Positions 11,701-25,400 of a stretch of DNA of 64,000 nucleotides are shown here, piece after piece (the first letter of the stretch is position 1; every line of letters starts with the position of its first letter). The notes under the pieces are model-generated. The model had not been told where the DNA came from. It was given only the letters and a program-made list of their open reading frames with translations, and did no database searches. The translations under genes were made by a program, and so were the position numbers. This stretch comes from Mermis nigrescens (taxonomy: Eukaryota > Nematoda > Enoplea > Mermithida > Mermithidae), in NCBI GenBank assembly GCA_036768485.1, contig JAVLUZ010000145.1, forward strand, positions 16,891,026-16,955,025, given 5' to 3'.

Positions 11701-14700
11701 GGATTTGCTGAGTCATTTATTATAAGGCGAAAAATGAGAAATAAAATAATTAAAATACAAAACGCAGTAACTGAGACGTGGAGCTTACCTAGCTATTTTC
11801 GTTAGTTTTAGGAGTATTCCTTTCTTATTTATATCCACATTTTTGCGAATAAATAGATATAAATGAATAAGAATTACAAAGAAGCTTCGTTCAACGATTG
11901 CTAGATACGATATTATAAAGTATCAGATTTGAAAGTATAGGTGCGGAAATCGCTAGCGGGAGAAAAGCTGATTTTTCCTGTGAGCGTACGACCCATTCTG
12001 TATATTTACATTGTATTCATCTTTGAACATAATTATAAACTAAAACGTTGATTAATCTTTTTATCTTATTATATTGGCAACAGTCATAGATGCGTAGCAT
12101 TGGCGGTCTAGAACGGGTCAGCCAGAGAGCTTTATTAACCAAAATGGTGTGAAAGCATAAAAACTACGTCAATCCAAAGTTTCCGGTCAATTTCAAGCAC
12201 TTACAGAAGATTTTGATTTTCATTTATTTTTGGCCTTTATTTTGCCTTATTTTCCCTAGAAAATTTTTTCATTTTTCCATTCTGAGGTTTTCACTTCAGA
12301 TCCCCAACCGTACCAGTGTTTTTTATATAAGGTCCGTTTGAACATGTACAAATATGTACATTTTGTACACGCAAATTTTTGTGTACAATAATATGGTACA
12401 GTAGCGATTTTTGTGTGGCAAAAACAGAGTTGTTCGACCTTTGGTTGTGTATTTTAGCTAATTTCTGGGTTTCTGAGGGCAAAAATCACTAATAAACATC
12501 TCAAAACGGCGTGAAGCGCCGAAAAATTTGATATTTTTCCTTTCAAAATGCAATTTCTGACATTATAAAGATATATAGAACACTCAATTACTCACGCGCC
12601 GAAAATGTTTGCGAATTTCAAACCTTTTTTGCAGTTTTTGTCTTCCCTAAAATCTTTGTACATGTACAAAGACGGTCCCCAAAAGTCTTTGTACATCGGG
12701 AAAAATTTCTGCCGAATACAAAAAAACACTGAACCGTACAACCAAAATTTTTTTGAAGTGCCTTTTTGGGGCTCAAAGGCGATAGTACGCGTCAAAAACA
12801 TCAAAAATATCATCATTTTATCTTCCTAGGCATAAGCTTATAAAAATTTCAATAAAAATTTAAATGTAGTCAGAAATGCCTGTTTGGCTCGAAGCGCCGG
12901 AAAAATTATCCTTTTTGAACTAAAGATCGCTAAAAAACGCTTGAAACAGGACATTTTCTACGATTCCTCCTTCCACATCATAATAAATAATTTCCTTACG
13001 TAAGGGCTTCTGTTACACTCCTTAGCCTTATTGTCTCGTTCTATTTTTTATCATTTCAGTTCGCTTGCTTCCTGTCTTTTAGCCAAGAAGTACGCAGTAC
13101 CAGCGTTAGAATACGCTTGCGTAGATTTTCTGAAACGAAATCTGAACGCAGACAACGCATTTATGCTGTTGACGCAGGCTCGATTATTCGACGAGCCCAC
13201 TTTGGCCAAATTGTGCCTAGAAATGATCGACAAACACACGATGGAGGCCCTTAACGCCGAGGGTTTTGCCGACATTGATTTGGACACTTTGTCGGCTGTT
13301 ATGGAACGCGATTCTCTAAGAATTCGCGAAGTGTCGCTGTTTCAGGCTGTGGTTCGCTGGAGTGTTGAAGTAAGCGAGCGTTTCTCACGGTAAATTCTTA
13401 TGCGTTGGAAATTTTCTTCCTCTTAAATTTCAGTTTTCGCTGTCCTTTATATTTTTGCTCTTTTATTCTTTCGCCATCATACAAGCACGGTCAAAAGTTC
13501 TGGAAGGGGGTAAACCGTTTTTACGTTTGGAAGTCGACAAGTAATTTCTCCTCGTATGGTTATGGTTGAATTTGGTTAAATCATTATGGCTAAATTGTGG
13601 TTAAATTTGTATTATTTGTATTAAGTTTGTATTATTGTATTATGGTTAAATCTATTATGGTTAAATTTGCATGAAAACAAATAAAATTAAGTGCAATGGA
13701 ATGACCTGTAGCATCAAATGCATACGAGATAATAGAAGAAAAATGTCTGGACGAATGAATTGGACAGTCTACTGCTCGAAAAATATAAGTATGTGTATGT
13801 ATTAGGGATGGACCGGGTCCAAGTATCCGGACCCGGAACCGTACCGAAATTTTCAAAAGTAAAGACCCGGAAGTATTGAGAACTTGACTTAAGCACCATA
13901 AGCTTTAATGGCGTTGGTAGGGCAACGACCGTTGAGCTGTGGCGGCCAAAGACAGTGTATCACGGATTATGGCACGCCATTGATCGCGGTTCAAGGCTGC
14001 TTGTTGGGCGTCAATAATTGAGAAGTGGAGCGGCTGAATATCTTGCGCCACCTGTGTCAACTATGTTTTCTTTGGGGCGTCTCGAGTGATTTTCCACCCC
14101 GTGGGCCGTTTGGAGTTAATTAACTGGTAGGGTAGTCGGGTGTTGTTCATGCGGCAGACATGTCCAAACCACCTGAGCCGCTGTCGCTTTAAGTAGAGTT
14201 CGATACTGGTTTGGTTTTTACATACCTGCAACACGGTTTCATTCTCCCATTGGTCTCATATGTAGGTTTATGTGCAAAATGCTGCGAAGGCATCGGAGTT
14301 GGAAACATTCTAATAGGTGCATATTGCTTTTAAGCAGGGTCCACGACTCAGAGCCGTACATCAAAATTGTCCGGATGGAAGCATTAAAAATTCTTATTTT
14401 CGTTTTGATGGTAACGTCTTTTTGGTTCCACAAACACGTCTTTAGTGAAGTGAATGCTGACATGGCATTCCCAATGCGGTTTTTGATGTCGCTAGTCGCC
14501 ACTATTCGTCCACTATCGATAACCGATCCTAAATATTTAAATGCATCCACCCGTTCAATTGGTTTGCCATCAAGTTGTAATATGGCCGGTTGTGCGCCCG
14601 TGAGAATAAATTTAGTTTTTCCGCCGTTTATTGTCAGGCCGAGTTTGTTGGCATTCACTTAAAACGCATTTAAGGTATTTTGTGCGGCTTTAGCTGTTTC

Positions 14701-17700
14701 GGCAAAAAAATACAATGTCGTCGGCGTATACTAAATCAGTGAGGGACAAATCAGCTCCGACTTGTACACCCGGCATGTCGTCGAAAGTTTTTCTAAGAAT
14801 ACAGTCCATAGTCACGTTGAACAACATAGGCGAAATAATGCATCCCTTTTTAACGCCAGTGGTAATTGAGAATGGTGAGGACACATTTCCCAAATATTTA
14901 GCCCTGCTCATTCCACCATCATGGAAGGCCTTGAGAATACTGAGTGTGGTATGCGGGATTGATTCATTTTTGAGGGCGCACCATAAGGACGAATGGTCTA
15001 TGCTATCGAATGCGCATGCAAAATCCACAAATACCAAGAATGTGTCCTTTTACAGCGTAGGCGCGATTGGGCTAGTTGCCTAAGCGTGAATGTTTGGTCC
15101 GTGCAACCTCTTCCAGGCCTGAAACCAGCCTGCTCTTCCCTGCAGTTAGTTTCTCTTACGATGAGTAGTCTGGATCGGATTATAGAGGTCAAAAGTTTTC
15201 CAGATGTTGCTAACAGGCTTATTCCTCTATAGTTTTTGCAGGTTGCTGTTGTTGGAAGAAACTTTCATGATAAGAATTGATTTAGTAGAGCAGCATTAAA
15301 CTAGGGACAATATGCAGGTGTAGCCTTTAATTCATTCCATTGTTTGGAAAAAACAAGGTTAAGTCATCAAAGTTTCACCTCATGAACATTAAAAAACGTT
15401 TTAATGAATTATGTACATCATGCAAATCCATTTATCATGAGCCCATAGGAGCAAAGCTAGCTTAGCCTTATTTTGAACAGTATTATTCATTTTTATTTAT
15501 GATTTCTGATCATGTTACCCAGTATTGTTTTTTCCTACTCGGCAAAGATTTTTACTGATGTACAAAGACTTTTCGGGACCGTCTTTGTACATGTACAAAG
15601 ATTTTTGGGAAGACAAAAATTGCAAAAAAGGTCTGCAATCCGCAAAAATTGAGTAATTCTGTGTTCTAAATATCTTTATTATGGCAGAAATAGCATTTCA
15701 AAAGGAAAAATGTTAGAGTTTTCGGCGCTTCGCGCCGTTTCAAGACAATTCTCAGTGATTTCTGCCCTTAGAGACCCATAAATTAGCTAAAATACATTAC
15801 CAAAAGTCGAACAACTCTGTTTTTACCACACTAAAATCGCTACTGTACCATATTATAGTGCCCAAAAATTTGTGTATACAAAATGTACAAAGATTTTTGG
15901 GAAGACAAAAACTGTAAAAAGGTGTAAAAGTCCCAAAAATTTTCATCGCTCTGCGCCGAAATGAGTAATTGTTTATCATATATATCTTTAAAATGGCAGA
16001 ATTTGCATTTAGAATGGAAAAATGTCAAATTTTTCGGCGCTTCGGCGCCGTTTTGAGACAATTTTCAGTGATTTTTGGCGCCAGAAAGTCAGAAATCAGC
16101 TAAAATACACTACCAAAGATCGAAAACTCTGCATATTTTACCACACTAAAATAGCTACTGTACTATATTCTAATACACAAAAATTTGAATGTACAAAATG
16201 TACAAAGACTTTTGGGGACCATCTTTTTACATGTACATACGGACCTTGTACAAAAAAACTTTGATGTTACCGGCCCCATCTTATCTGAAAAGAATAAATA
16301 TAATAATGTAATATAACAGCAGATATAAATAAATATTGCACAGTTTAGGGTACCTTTGGACCGGATCCGGACCCGGTCGGGTCTAAGGTCAAAGATCCGG
16401 ACCCGGACCCGAAGTTTTAATTTGTTGAGATCCGGATCCGGACCCGAAATTTTCAAAATTTTGGATCCGGTCCATCCCTAATACATATATATTTATCTGA
16501 AATTATACTGTTAATAGGTTTTGGTCCGAAAATAGTCTGGTGGGGTTACTTTTTAAATGTTCTGGTGGGGGATGTTTCCCTCAACCCCACGGTGTGCATT
16601 TGTGCTTGCCATATATAAATTCTGATTATACATTTCTCTGGTTCATTAGTCGTTAGGTTAGTCGTCTCTTGGTCCTAACAAAGTTTTCCATTTTTTATTT
16701 CTGTAATATCACATTCGAAGCCATTCCTCATTTTTTCTTTTTTCTTTTTCGTATCGCAGCTCAAACATTTTGCTTTTTGTTTTATGGCTTAATCCTATCC
16801 TATTAATAAGTTCGTGCCTTGCTGTTAGAATTCGCCTATAAGCTTATGCAGGCCCGTATCCAGGATTTTATTTCGCGGGGGAGGGATTTTAAGGTCAAAT
16901 ATCTTGCGAACCATAGGGAGATGGGCAAAAATAAATGCGTTTTAAGTGATTATCGGCGAGTTCTGTGCTATGTTCAAGCTGTTTTTCAAAAAAATTCATC
17001 TATTCCATAGTTGCATATAATCAGGGTCGGCATGGGGGGTAAAATTTCAAAAATCCGAAACAGTCAATTTAACATTCACGATTTTTTTGCTGTTTAAGCG
17101 ACCGCAATGGTCTAAATAGCCTATAAAACGTTTTTTCGTGGTAATATCGCATTTTTAAAGCATCTTTAGTCGATTTTGAAAGCGTTATATCACTTTTGAC
17201 ACTAAAAATTACTAAAAGTGATTAGTTTTGGGTGCTACTTGAGTACAGAAAGTACATAAAATTAAAGTTTGACATTTTTACTGCTCTTGACCTCAAAAAT
17301 GATGCAAAAAACGTTCCGTCGGCTCAAAATCGCCGGACAGTACCTGTCTGGCTGACCTTTCAGCGGGGGGGGGGTGTAATACCCCCTCACCCCTATTTGC
17401 ATGTATGATCTATTCCATACTGAAATAAAACAAATCTAACGTTCAAGCTAACTATGCATCTCATTTCACATCATTTAATCGGATAATTTTTCAACTTTTG
17501 TCTTTGTAATCAGTCTTTGTGTTTTGCAAGGAAAAATATTACTGAAAATGAATGATTCGGCGCGAAGCACCGGAAAACTTTGTCGTTCCCTTCATGTCTA
17601 ACTCAAATTTGAGCGATTTTTTCATTTCCAAAGGAACCTAAGAAACCTGTTTTGGCGGTATTTTACACGCACTTCGAGAATTTATCATTTTTCTTGTGGG

Positions 17701-20700
17701 ACCCCTTTGAGAATCAAAGATTATTTTTCAGTTTCGGAAGGACCGCCTCTCCGCAGGCACGTATCTCTGGGGGGAATGAGTGGGGGGGGTTCGGTCGGAC
17801 CCCCTCCAAAAATTCAGAAAAATCGGAAAAATAGGACTTCCTTCTTAAACGTCATGTTGCGCTAGTTTTGGCTTTTTTGGGCTTAGTCCCCTCCCCCCCC
17901 AAAAAAAAATTGGTGTTGGTCCTCCCAAACTAGGACGGCCAGCAACGTGCCTGCCTCTCCGCCCTTGAAAACGGGCCATAGCCTATGTTACTATGTACAT
18001 GCGTATATTAAGTACATATGTATGCATGTACGTACATACGTTTCTAGGAATGTCATCGCCGTCAAATTCCAGTCACGTCCGAAAATCAGCGACAAGCATT
18101 GGGACGTGCTTTACATCTTATTCGATTTCCGCTGATGACGGTCGAAGAGTTTGCGCAAACAGCGGGTCATTATCATCCTTTTATTTTCTCACGCTCTTAA
18201 GTTTTTAATGAGAACTTTTGCTAGCCGACATGCGCAACATTGTAATTCTGAGGGTAAAATCGAAAATTTTTTCTCGGATGCCTTTTTGTGCTTACGGTGG
18301 ATACGCGTCAAAAACATCAAATTTTGTCGTTTATGACGATGCACTTTTTTTCTAGAATGTAAAAACAAAAGATTTCGAAAAAATTCGAATAAACTGAACA
18401 GAATATAATCAGAAAATTAGTATATGGCGCGAAGCGCCAAAAATTTGACACTCTAGAGCAAGCGGATAGCTAAAAACGCTTAGAAAAGCACTCATTCTAG
18501 CAATTAATGGAAAATTTTGAATTCTGCGGTGGCGAAAAAATTTCAGGCGGTTGAAAACCTTTTCGAAGGTGAAACCCTCAGATCATGTACATATGCTCGC
18601 AAAGAGTTAATTCGTTAAGCATTGCATTGACTTCTTTAAATGCAGAATACATGTATGCTTATGAATATATATTTCGATTAATAGTATGATAAATTTCCTA
18701 CGAAACCACTTAATTGTTGTCTTTTATTTTTATTCTTATGGATTATGATATTTTTTAGCTCAAAGCGGCATATTGACTGATAGAGAAGTTGTAAATTTAT
18801 TCCTTTATTTTACCGTAAATCCGAAACCTTCGGTGGGATTCTTGGACGTGCCTCGGTGTTGCGTGACGGGCAAAGAGCAGGTGGTGAATCGATTTCAGAA
18901 AATTGAAGGCCGCTGGGGATACAGCGGCACTCCTGATAGAATAAAGTAAAATATTCTAAATTAGCTTTTTTTCATACATGCACATAGGGAAGGTTGAGAG
19001 GGGGAATTACTCTTTTCTGAAGGGTTCAAAGCTTAGGTACTGTCGAGCAATTTAGGCCCTAAATAGTCTGTTTTCAAGCAATTTTTGCACTATAATAGCC
19101 AAAACACAATTTACTGTAGTAAAAATCCCTGATTTTACTGCTCTCTGACCACAAATTCTTGATTTAACTACTCCTTGACCTTGTGCATCTATGCTTTTAT
19201 TATACGTAGTGTTCTGCAGCGCAGCTAGAGCAAGGGCGGATTCATGTGGGCGGGCGGCCTCCCCCTGTCGTCGAAAAATAGTTGACGCATTAAAGAATAA
19301 ATGTGTATTTCTTATATTTTGGATATTTTTATCACGATTTTTAAAGTTTTTCCTAGTTCTCATTAATGACACTTACTGACTTTCTTGGCGCCCAAAACCC
19401 TATTATCACGTTAGAAGAGTAATTTGTGTATAGAACAGGGATTTTTTTAGGTCTTACAATGATTTCTCGAGTATTTTTTCGGTGCGTTGTGACGATTTTT
19501 GCACTAATTTTGCCCGTTTTTTTTGCAGGAAACTTTCGAGAGTTTTTAAATTTCCTCAGATTACAAAGATTCTTTTTAATAAAAGATGGCAAAAAAACCG
19601 CTACTTCATGCATAATGGACTGATTTTTTGAGCAATTTTGGACCCTATTAGGAAAATTCTGGGTTCCGCCTCCCCCGTCAGAAAATCCTTGATCCGCCAC
19701 TGGCCAAGAGTTTTTGAAGAGGAGGAAGAATACTATCACAACCAAGCATTACATATGTATTCGATTACGAGTACAGGTTGGCATTGAAACATAAGGATTT
19801 AAGACTACTCGTGACAACTTTTTTGAAGGATCTTCATTCTCAGCAATTCGCAGCATTACATATTGCTCTGATGTGAAATCTTCTAGAAAACACTAATTGT
19901 TAATTTATAATTCGAATTGATAAAACGTTATGAAAACTATCTTTAAATGGTCTGTATTTTTTAAACTTTTTCGATTTAATCAATAAATTCTTTGAACATT
20001 TCCCGCATGTAGACCTTTAGTGTGGATTTGTACGCATAGATTTAAATCTCCCTTGATTTCAAGGTTTACCGTTGATCGAAGAATATTCGTAGTCGGTTTT
20101 GGCTTGTACGGATCAATTCATGGTCCGTCTGAATATCAGGTTACTATACAGGCAAGTTTTTTACAAATCATTCCTATTAATATTACATAACTAGTTTTCT
20201 GATCCGCTTTGTATTGCAAAAAATAACTCCGTAATACTGACCATTTGCACGTAGGTATACAATTATACTCGTACTTATGTGACAGTGTCAGGAAAAAGCG
20301 AAAACTTGTTTTTATTATAAGAGGCTAAATTCAAATACAAGTAACTAACGCCAAAATTATAAAATGCGTCCAAGCAAACATGCTGATATGTATTTCTGTC
20401 AAATGCTCTGAGACGCTACATATACATATGTACACGTACTTATGAAGAAGTCAGGCATATTCCTCGCTATAAACTCCGAAAATGTGAAATAACGTTCGGC
20501 CGATTGATTAGACCTATCTACACACCTGGACAATGGGTTCAACCCAGTTCAACCCGGTATCACCTGACGGCCACTCGGTATCACCTTAGAAAATGGCGGG
20601 TGTCACCTGAATTTTTGTGAAAAAATGAAGATACATGCTGCAAAACCAATGTAGGATTACTAAAACATGTAAATGGATCATTTAGACATAGAGCCCAATC

Positions 20701-22364
20701 AGTAGTCCAACTAAACAACCAACCAACCAACCAACCAGTCAGCCAACCAACCAACCAACCAACTAACTAACTAACCAACCAACCAGCCAACCAATCAACC
20801 AACTTATCAACTAACCAACCAGCCAAACAACCAACCAACCAACCAAACAACCATCCAACCGATCAACTAACTATAACTAACTAACTACATAATTAAACTA
20901 ACTAACTAACTAACTAACCAACCAATCAACCAACTTACCAACCAACCAAACAACCAAACAATCAACCAACCAACCAATTAACCAACCAACCAACCAGCCA
21001 GCCAGCCAACCAACCAAGCAACCAACTAACCAGCCAACCGACCAACCAACCAGCCAGCCAGCCAACCAACCACTTAACTAAAACCTAACTAACCAATCAG
21101 CCAACCAATCAACTAACTCATCAACCAACCAACCAACCAAACAACCAACTAACTAACCAAACAACCAACCAGCTACCCAACTAACCAACTAACCAACCAG
21201 CTAACTAACCAAGTAACCAACCAATCAACCAACTTACCAACCAACCAACAAAACAAACAACCAACCAACCAACTAACCAGCCAACCAACCAACTAACCAA
21301 CCAACCAACCAACCGACCGACCAACCAACCAACCAACCAACCAACTAACCAGCTAACCAACCAACCAAGCAACTTACCAACCAGCCAACAAAACAAACAA
21401 CCAACCAACTAACAAGCCAACCAACCAACCAACTAACCAGCTAACCAACCAACCAACCAACCAACCAACCAACCAACCAACCCACTAACCAACCAACCAA
21501 CCAACCAACCAACCAACCAACCAACCAATCGATCAGCCAACCAACAAACTAACAAGCTAACTAACTAATCAGCCAACCAACCAACCAACCAACAAAACAG
21601 TCAACCAATAGCAAACTAAACAGCCAACCAACCAACCAATTAATTAACCGACCAACCAACCAACCAACCAACCAACCAACCAACCAAACAATCAACAACC
21701 AACCAACTAACCAACCAACCAACCAACCAACTCAGCCACCAACCAACAAACAAACCAACCAACCAACCAATTAATTAACCAACCAACCAGTCAACTAAAC
21801 AATCAACAACCAACCAACCAGCTAACCAACCAACCCACCCACCAACCAACCAACAAACGAACCAGCCAACCAACAACAACCAACCAACCAACCAACCAAC
21901 CAACCAACTAAACAACCAACCAACTAACCAACCAACCAATCAATCAATCAACCAACACAACTAACCAACTAACCAATCAACCAACTAACCAACCAACCAA
22001 CAACCAGTCAACCAGCTAGCAAACTAATCAGCCTACCAACCAACCAAACAGCCAGCCAATCAGCCAACCAACCAACTAACCAACCAGTCAATTAACTAAC
22101 CAGCCAGCCGACCAACCAGTCAACCAACTAGCAAATTAAACAGCCAACCAATCAACCAACCAACTAACCAAACAACCAACTAACCAACCAAACAACCAAC
22201 TAACCAACCAATCAACCAGCTAACCAACTAATCAACCAACCGACCAACCGACCGACCAACCAACCGATTAGCTAACTGAGTAATTAACTAACTAACTAAC
22301 TAATTATCTAATTAACTAACTAATCAACTAACTAACTAACTAGCTAACTAACTAACTAACTATT

Positions 22365-22420
<56 letters not shown>

Positions 22421-25400
22421 CAACCAACCAGCCAACCAACTAACAAGCCAACCAACCAACTAACCAATCAACCAACTAATCAACCTATCAATCAATCAAC
22501 CAACCGATCAATCACTTCTTAATCAACAAACCAGCCAACTGTCGAACCAATCAACCATTCATTCTGAAATTTTCTCCAAGTTTTCAGCTGAAAAACTACA
22601 AATGTTTTGTACGTTTCACAGCATAAAAATACTAAAATTTCCGGTGCATGGCTCCATCAATTTAACAAAACTTACTTTTAGTCTATTTCAATTTTTGATA
22701 AATAAAATTTTTTGGCAAATAAGATTTTCTGCATTTTTTGTCATGCAAAAAAGTTCAAAAATCGAGTGCAAAAGAAAAGAAATATCGAAATTTTTCACGC
22801 TCAGCACCAGACATATTTTCTTTAATTGCTTCTCTTTAGATAGTTGCAGACAGGAAAGGATTTAAATGGGCGGGTGGCGCCCCCTGCCCCGCCTTTTATT
22901 GGCCCAACATACTTGGCGCGATAAAGAATGGACATGTAATTTGCAATGATTCTTGAACGTAAATGATCTTGATTTCTCAAATTTTTCCTGCGCCTCGCGC
23001 CGGATAATACCTATTAATGACATTTATTAACTTTCTTGGCGGCCTAAAAGCCATATTTGGCCCAAGAAATGAATTAAAACGATTTCAAGAGCAGAAACAG
23101 CTATTTCAGCATACTTTTATTTTATTTTCATTCCATGCATAACCTTTAAAAATTTTCGACGCTACAAATCAAACGCTACAAATACGGGAAATCGAGCAGT
23201 AACTCAAGCTTCTAAAAGTCCTTCCGCCTAAAATCCACGAATTTCGGAAATTTCGCGCTGGATTTCCACTAAAGTCAACGATATTAAATGATTTTTTTCC
23301 AAACAAAATTGTCGAAAACTTTAAAAATTTTTTAAGAAATGTTGCTTCGAAGGCGATTTCAAATAAAAAGTAGACGACGTAAAACGCGGAAAAAATGCCA
23401 TTTGCACGTGAAGAGCAGTCGGATGTTTCAGCAAATGCTTGTAGATGGACGAGGTGTTTTTGAGCGTTTCTCAGCAAGCCCTACACATTAGAGAAAAGAT
23501 TAGAAATAAAATTATTTCAATTTCACTTGTCTTCAAAAACCGTGTCGTATAAATTGGCCGCATAAATGATTTATCGACAAATATAAGTTCGACCCTGCTG
23601 AAAAATTGTTTAAATTGTCCTATAATAAATTCTGGTAGATTGCAAACAAATTTGTGCGAACAGTAAATAATTCTGTGAAGCGTCAGAAAATTTTGACCTA
23701 TTTCTTTATTTTATACCTATGTAAAGATGGGCTGTTTAGAAGTCAAAAGTTATGCAACTAACAATAAATTTGGCGCAAAGCACCAAAAATTTTGGGCCTA
23801 TTAGCTCAAAAGTATGCTGAAATCTATTTTGGCGATTTTTCAAATAGGTACGCTTCAGAAATTTTTAATTTTCCTCTGGGTACCCTTGTAAAAAATACTC
23901 ATACATTCAAAATTTAGAAAGGTGGGACTAGTCCCTTCTTTCCCCCATAGCTACGTGAAGGGCATTTTTTTGGACCTGTTCCGACTGTTTTTGGAAAATT
24001 GGAATACGGGCATGCCTTCTTACGGAAGTCCTAGATCAGCCACTGGTTGCAGAATTGGTGTAAGGCTTTAAAATAGATTGGTAAAGAGTAAAGCGCTATA
24101 ATTCTTCTCAAGTCACATAACTGATTTTTTTATTATTACATGCTGCAAAACTGAGCCAAAAAGGCAAAACACTTTGAAAATTCGTGTCATCAAATAAAAT
24201 AGCTTCTCAGCGCATTATTTACATTCTCAAATTCGGGAGACCCTTCCTGAACATTAATCCTGGATACGGGTCGAGTTATGTAGCAGACAAAATTGAGGCC
24301 CACAAAGAAATTTTGGAGCAATTTTTGTACAATTTACAAAGACATCTTGGGGCAAAAGGCCTAGTTTTGTATTCGGCAAAGATTTTTTCCGATTCCGCTT
24401 TGTAAAAGACAAAGATTTCTGGTAAGACAAAATCAGTAGAAGTGTCAGAATTTCAAAAAATTTCCGAAATTTTGTCTGTTCGGTATGCATTTATAGCTGC
24501 AAACATTGATTGAGCTAATACAAAAACGTCAATGTTTTCCGGCACCTTGCGTCGATTACTGTGTTTTTTCTCCCTATAAACCTCCAGCATTGATTTTAAA
24601 AGTTTGAATCAGCCAAAAGATTCAGGCACTTTGTTATAAAAGTTGTTTGCACTGTTTATTTATTGGATGACTAAATTTGACCTGAACTTATGATAAATAT
24701 GTCAAAATTGTTTGGCACAAATTTCACAATTTTTTGTTTTATCAGTTCACAAAACTTCAAAATTGTGTTAAGGACTGTAGAAATAATAAAATTTTTTGAA
24801 TTTTCTAAATCATTTGTCAATAAATAGGCCACAAAATCTGCTTGAAAACAAATAAAAATATCAAAAAAATTTTTTAGCTCTTCCGTATTTTTCGTCTTTA
24901 GAAACCTATAAATTGAAAAACTTTGGGGACCGTCTTCGCATTTGTTAGAAGGGACCTTGTATAAAAAAACACTGAATAAAGTTATGTCAATCGGCGCTGG
25001 CGTCAGGGCATAAGACCCGCTACTGGGGCTTGGCATTTAAGGCTGACACATATTTCTTGCATTTCTTATCTTCAGAAAGGTGCCAAATTGAGCTTAATAG
25101 CATAAAAACGCACAAATTTTCCGACGCTTTGCGCCAGATATAGTTGCTGCATTGCTTATATAGGGAAACCTGCGAAAGTGAGCATAAGAGAGTAAATGTA
25201 TCGAAAATTTCCAGTGCTTCGCGCCAAATATAATTTCTATTGCATACATTCAGAAAGCTGCACAATTGTGCTTAAAAAGATAAAAAATCGAAAATTTCCG
25301 GCGCTTCGTGTAAACCATAATTATTGCATTACTGTTTAGAAAGTTGCAAAATTTAGGTAAAAGTGTAGAAATCTCAAAAATTTTCGGCGCTACACGCCAG

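Larger units (their letters stand above)
13803..16480 (+). mobile_element. 2.68-kb TAGGG-ended hAT-like element
   Basis: It starts TAGGGATGGACCGGGTCC and ends GGATCCGGTCCATCCCTA. Subterminal blocks of GGATCCGGACCCGG repeats occur at both ends. The flanking 8-mers (GTATGTAT, ATACATAT) agree at only five positions. The element lies inside another dispersed repeat. It carries a broken LINE (13905-15262) and a nested CAGTGTTTT-family copy (15520-16263) but no transposase. Confidence 0.75.
13480..16620. repeat. Older dispersed repeat split by a 2.7-kb insertion
   Basis: Left part ~13480-13794 (GGTCAAAAGTTCTGGAAGGG, TCTACTGCTCGAAAAA) and right part ~16497-16620 (TGAAATTATACTGTTAATAG, TTGGTCCGAAAATAGTCTGG) are contiguous in relatives at 5250-5400 and 63330-63420. 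In those, the CTGCTCGAAAAA and GAAATTATACTGTT segments lie only ~20 bp apart. The gap here is the TAGGG-ended element. Confidence 0.7.
16849..17979 (+). mobile_element. CAGGCCCGT-ended hAT-like element hosting two insertions
   Basis: It starts CAGGCCCGTATCCAGGAT and ends TTGAAAACGGGCCAT. The flanks AGCTTATG (16841-16848) and AGCCTATG (17980-17987) match at 7 of 8. Two younger elements sit inside it, 17006-17407 and 17754-17953, each with its own perfect duplication. It lies in BTBD intron 6, ending 68 bp before exon 7. Confidence 0.82.

Noticed and set aside
14270..15083. Plus-strand open frames at 14270-14662 and 14715-15083
   Set aside because: They are shadows of the reverse transcriptase fragments encoded on the minus strand.
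19353..19745. 130-codon minus-strand frame
   Set aside because: It spans the CAGTGGCGGAT-family MITE at 19231-19702. The same frame appears, broken, in other copies because of shared repeat sequence.
21205..21408. Minus-strand open frame of Trp-Leu-Val-Gly repeats
   Set aside because: It is the reading of the CCAA tetranucleotide tract, not a gene.
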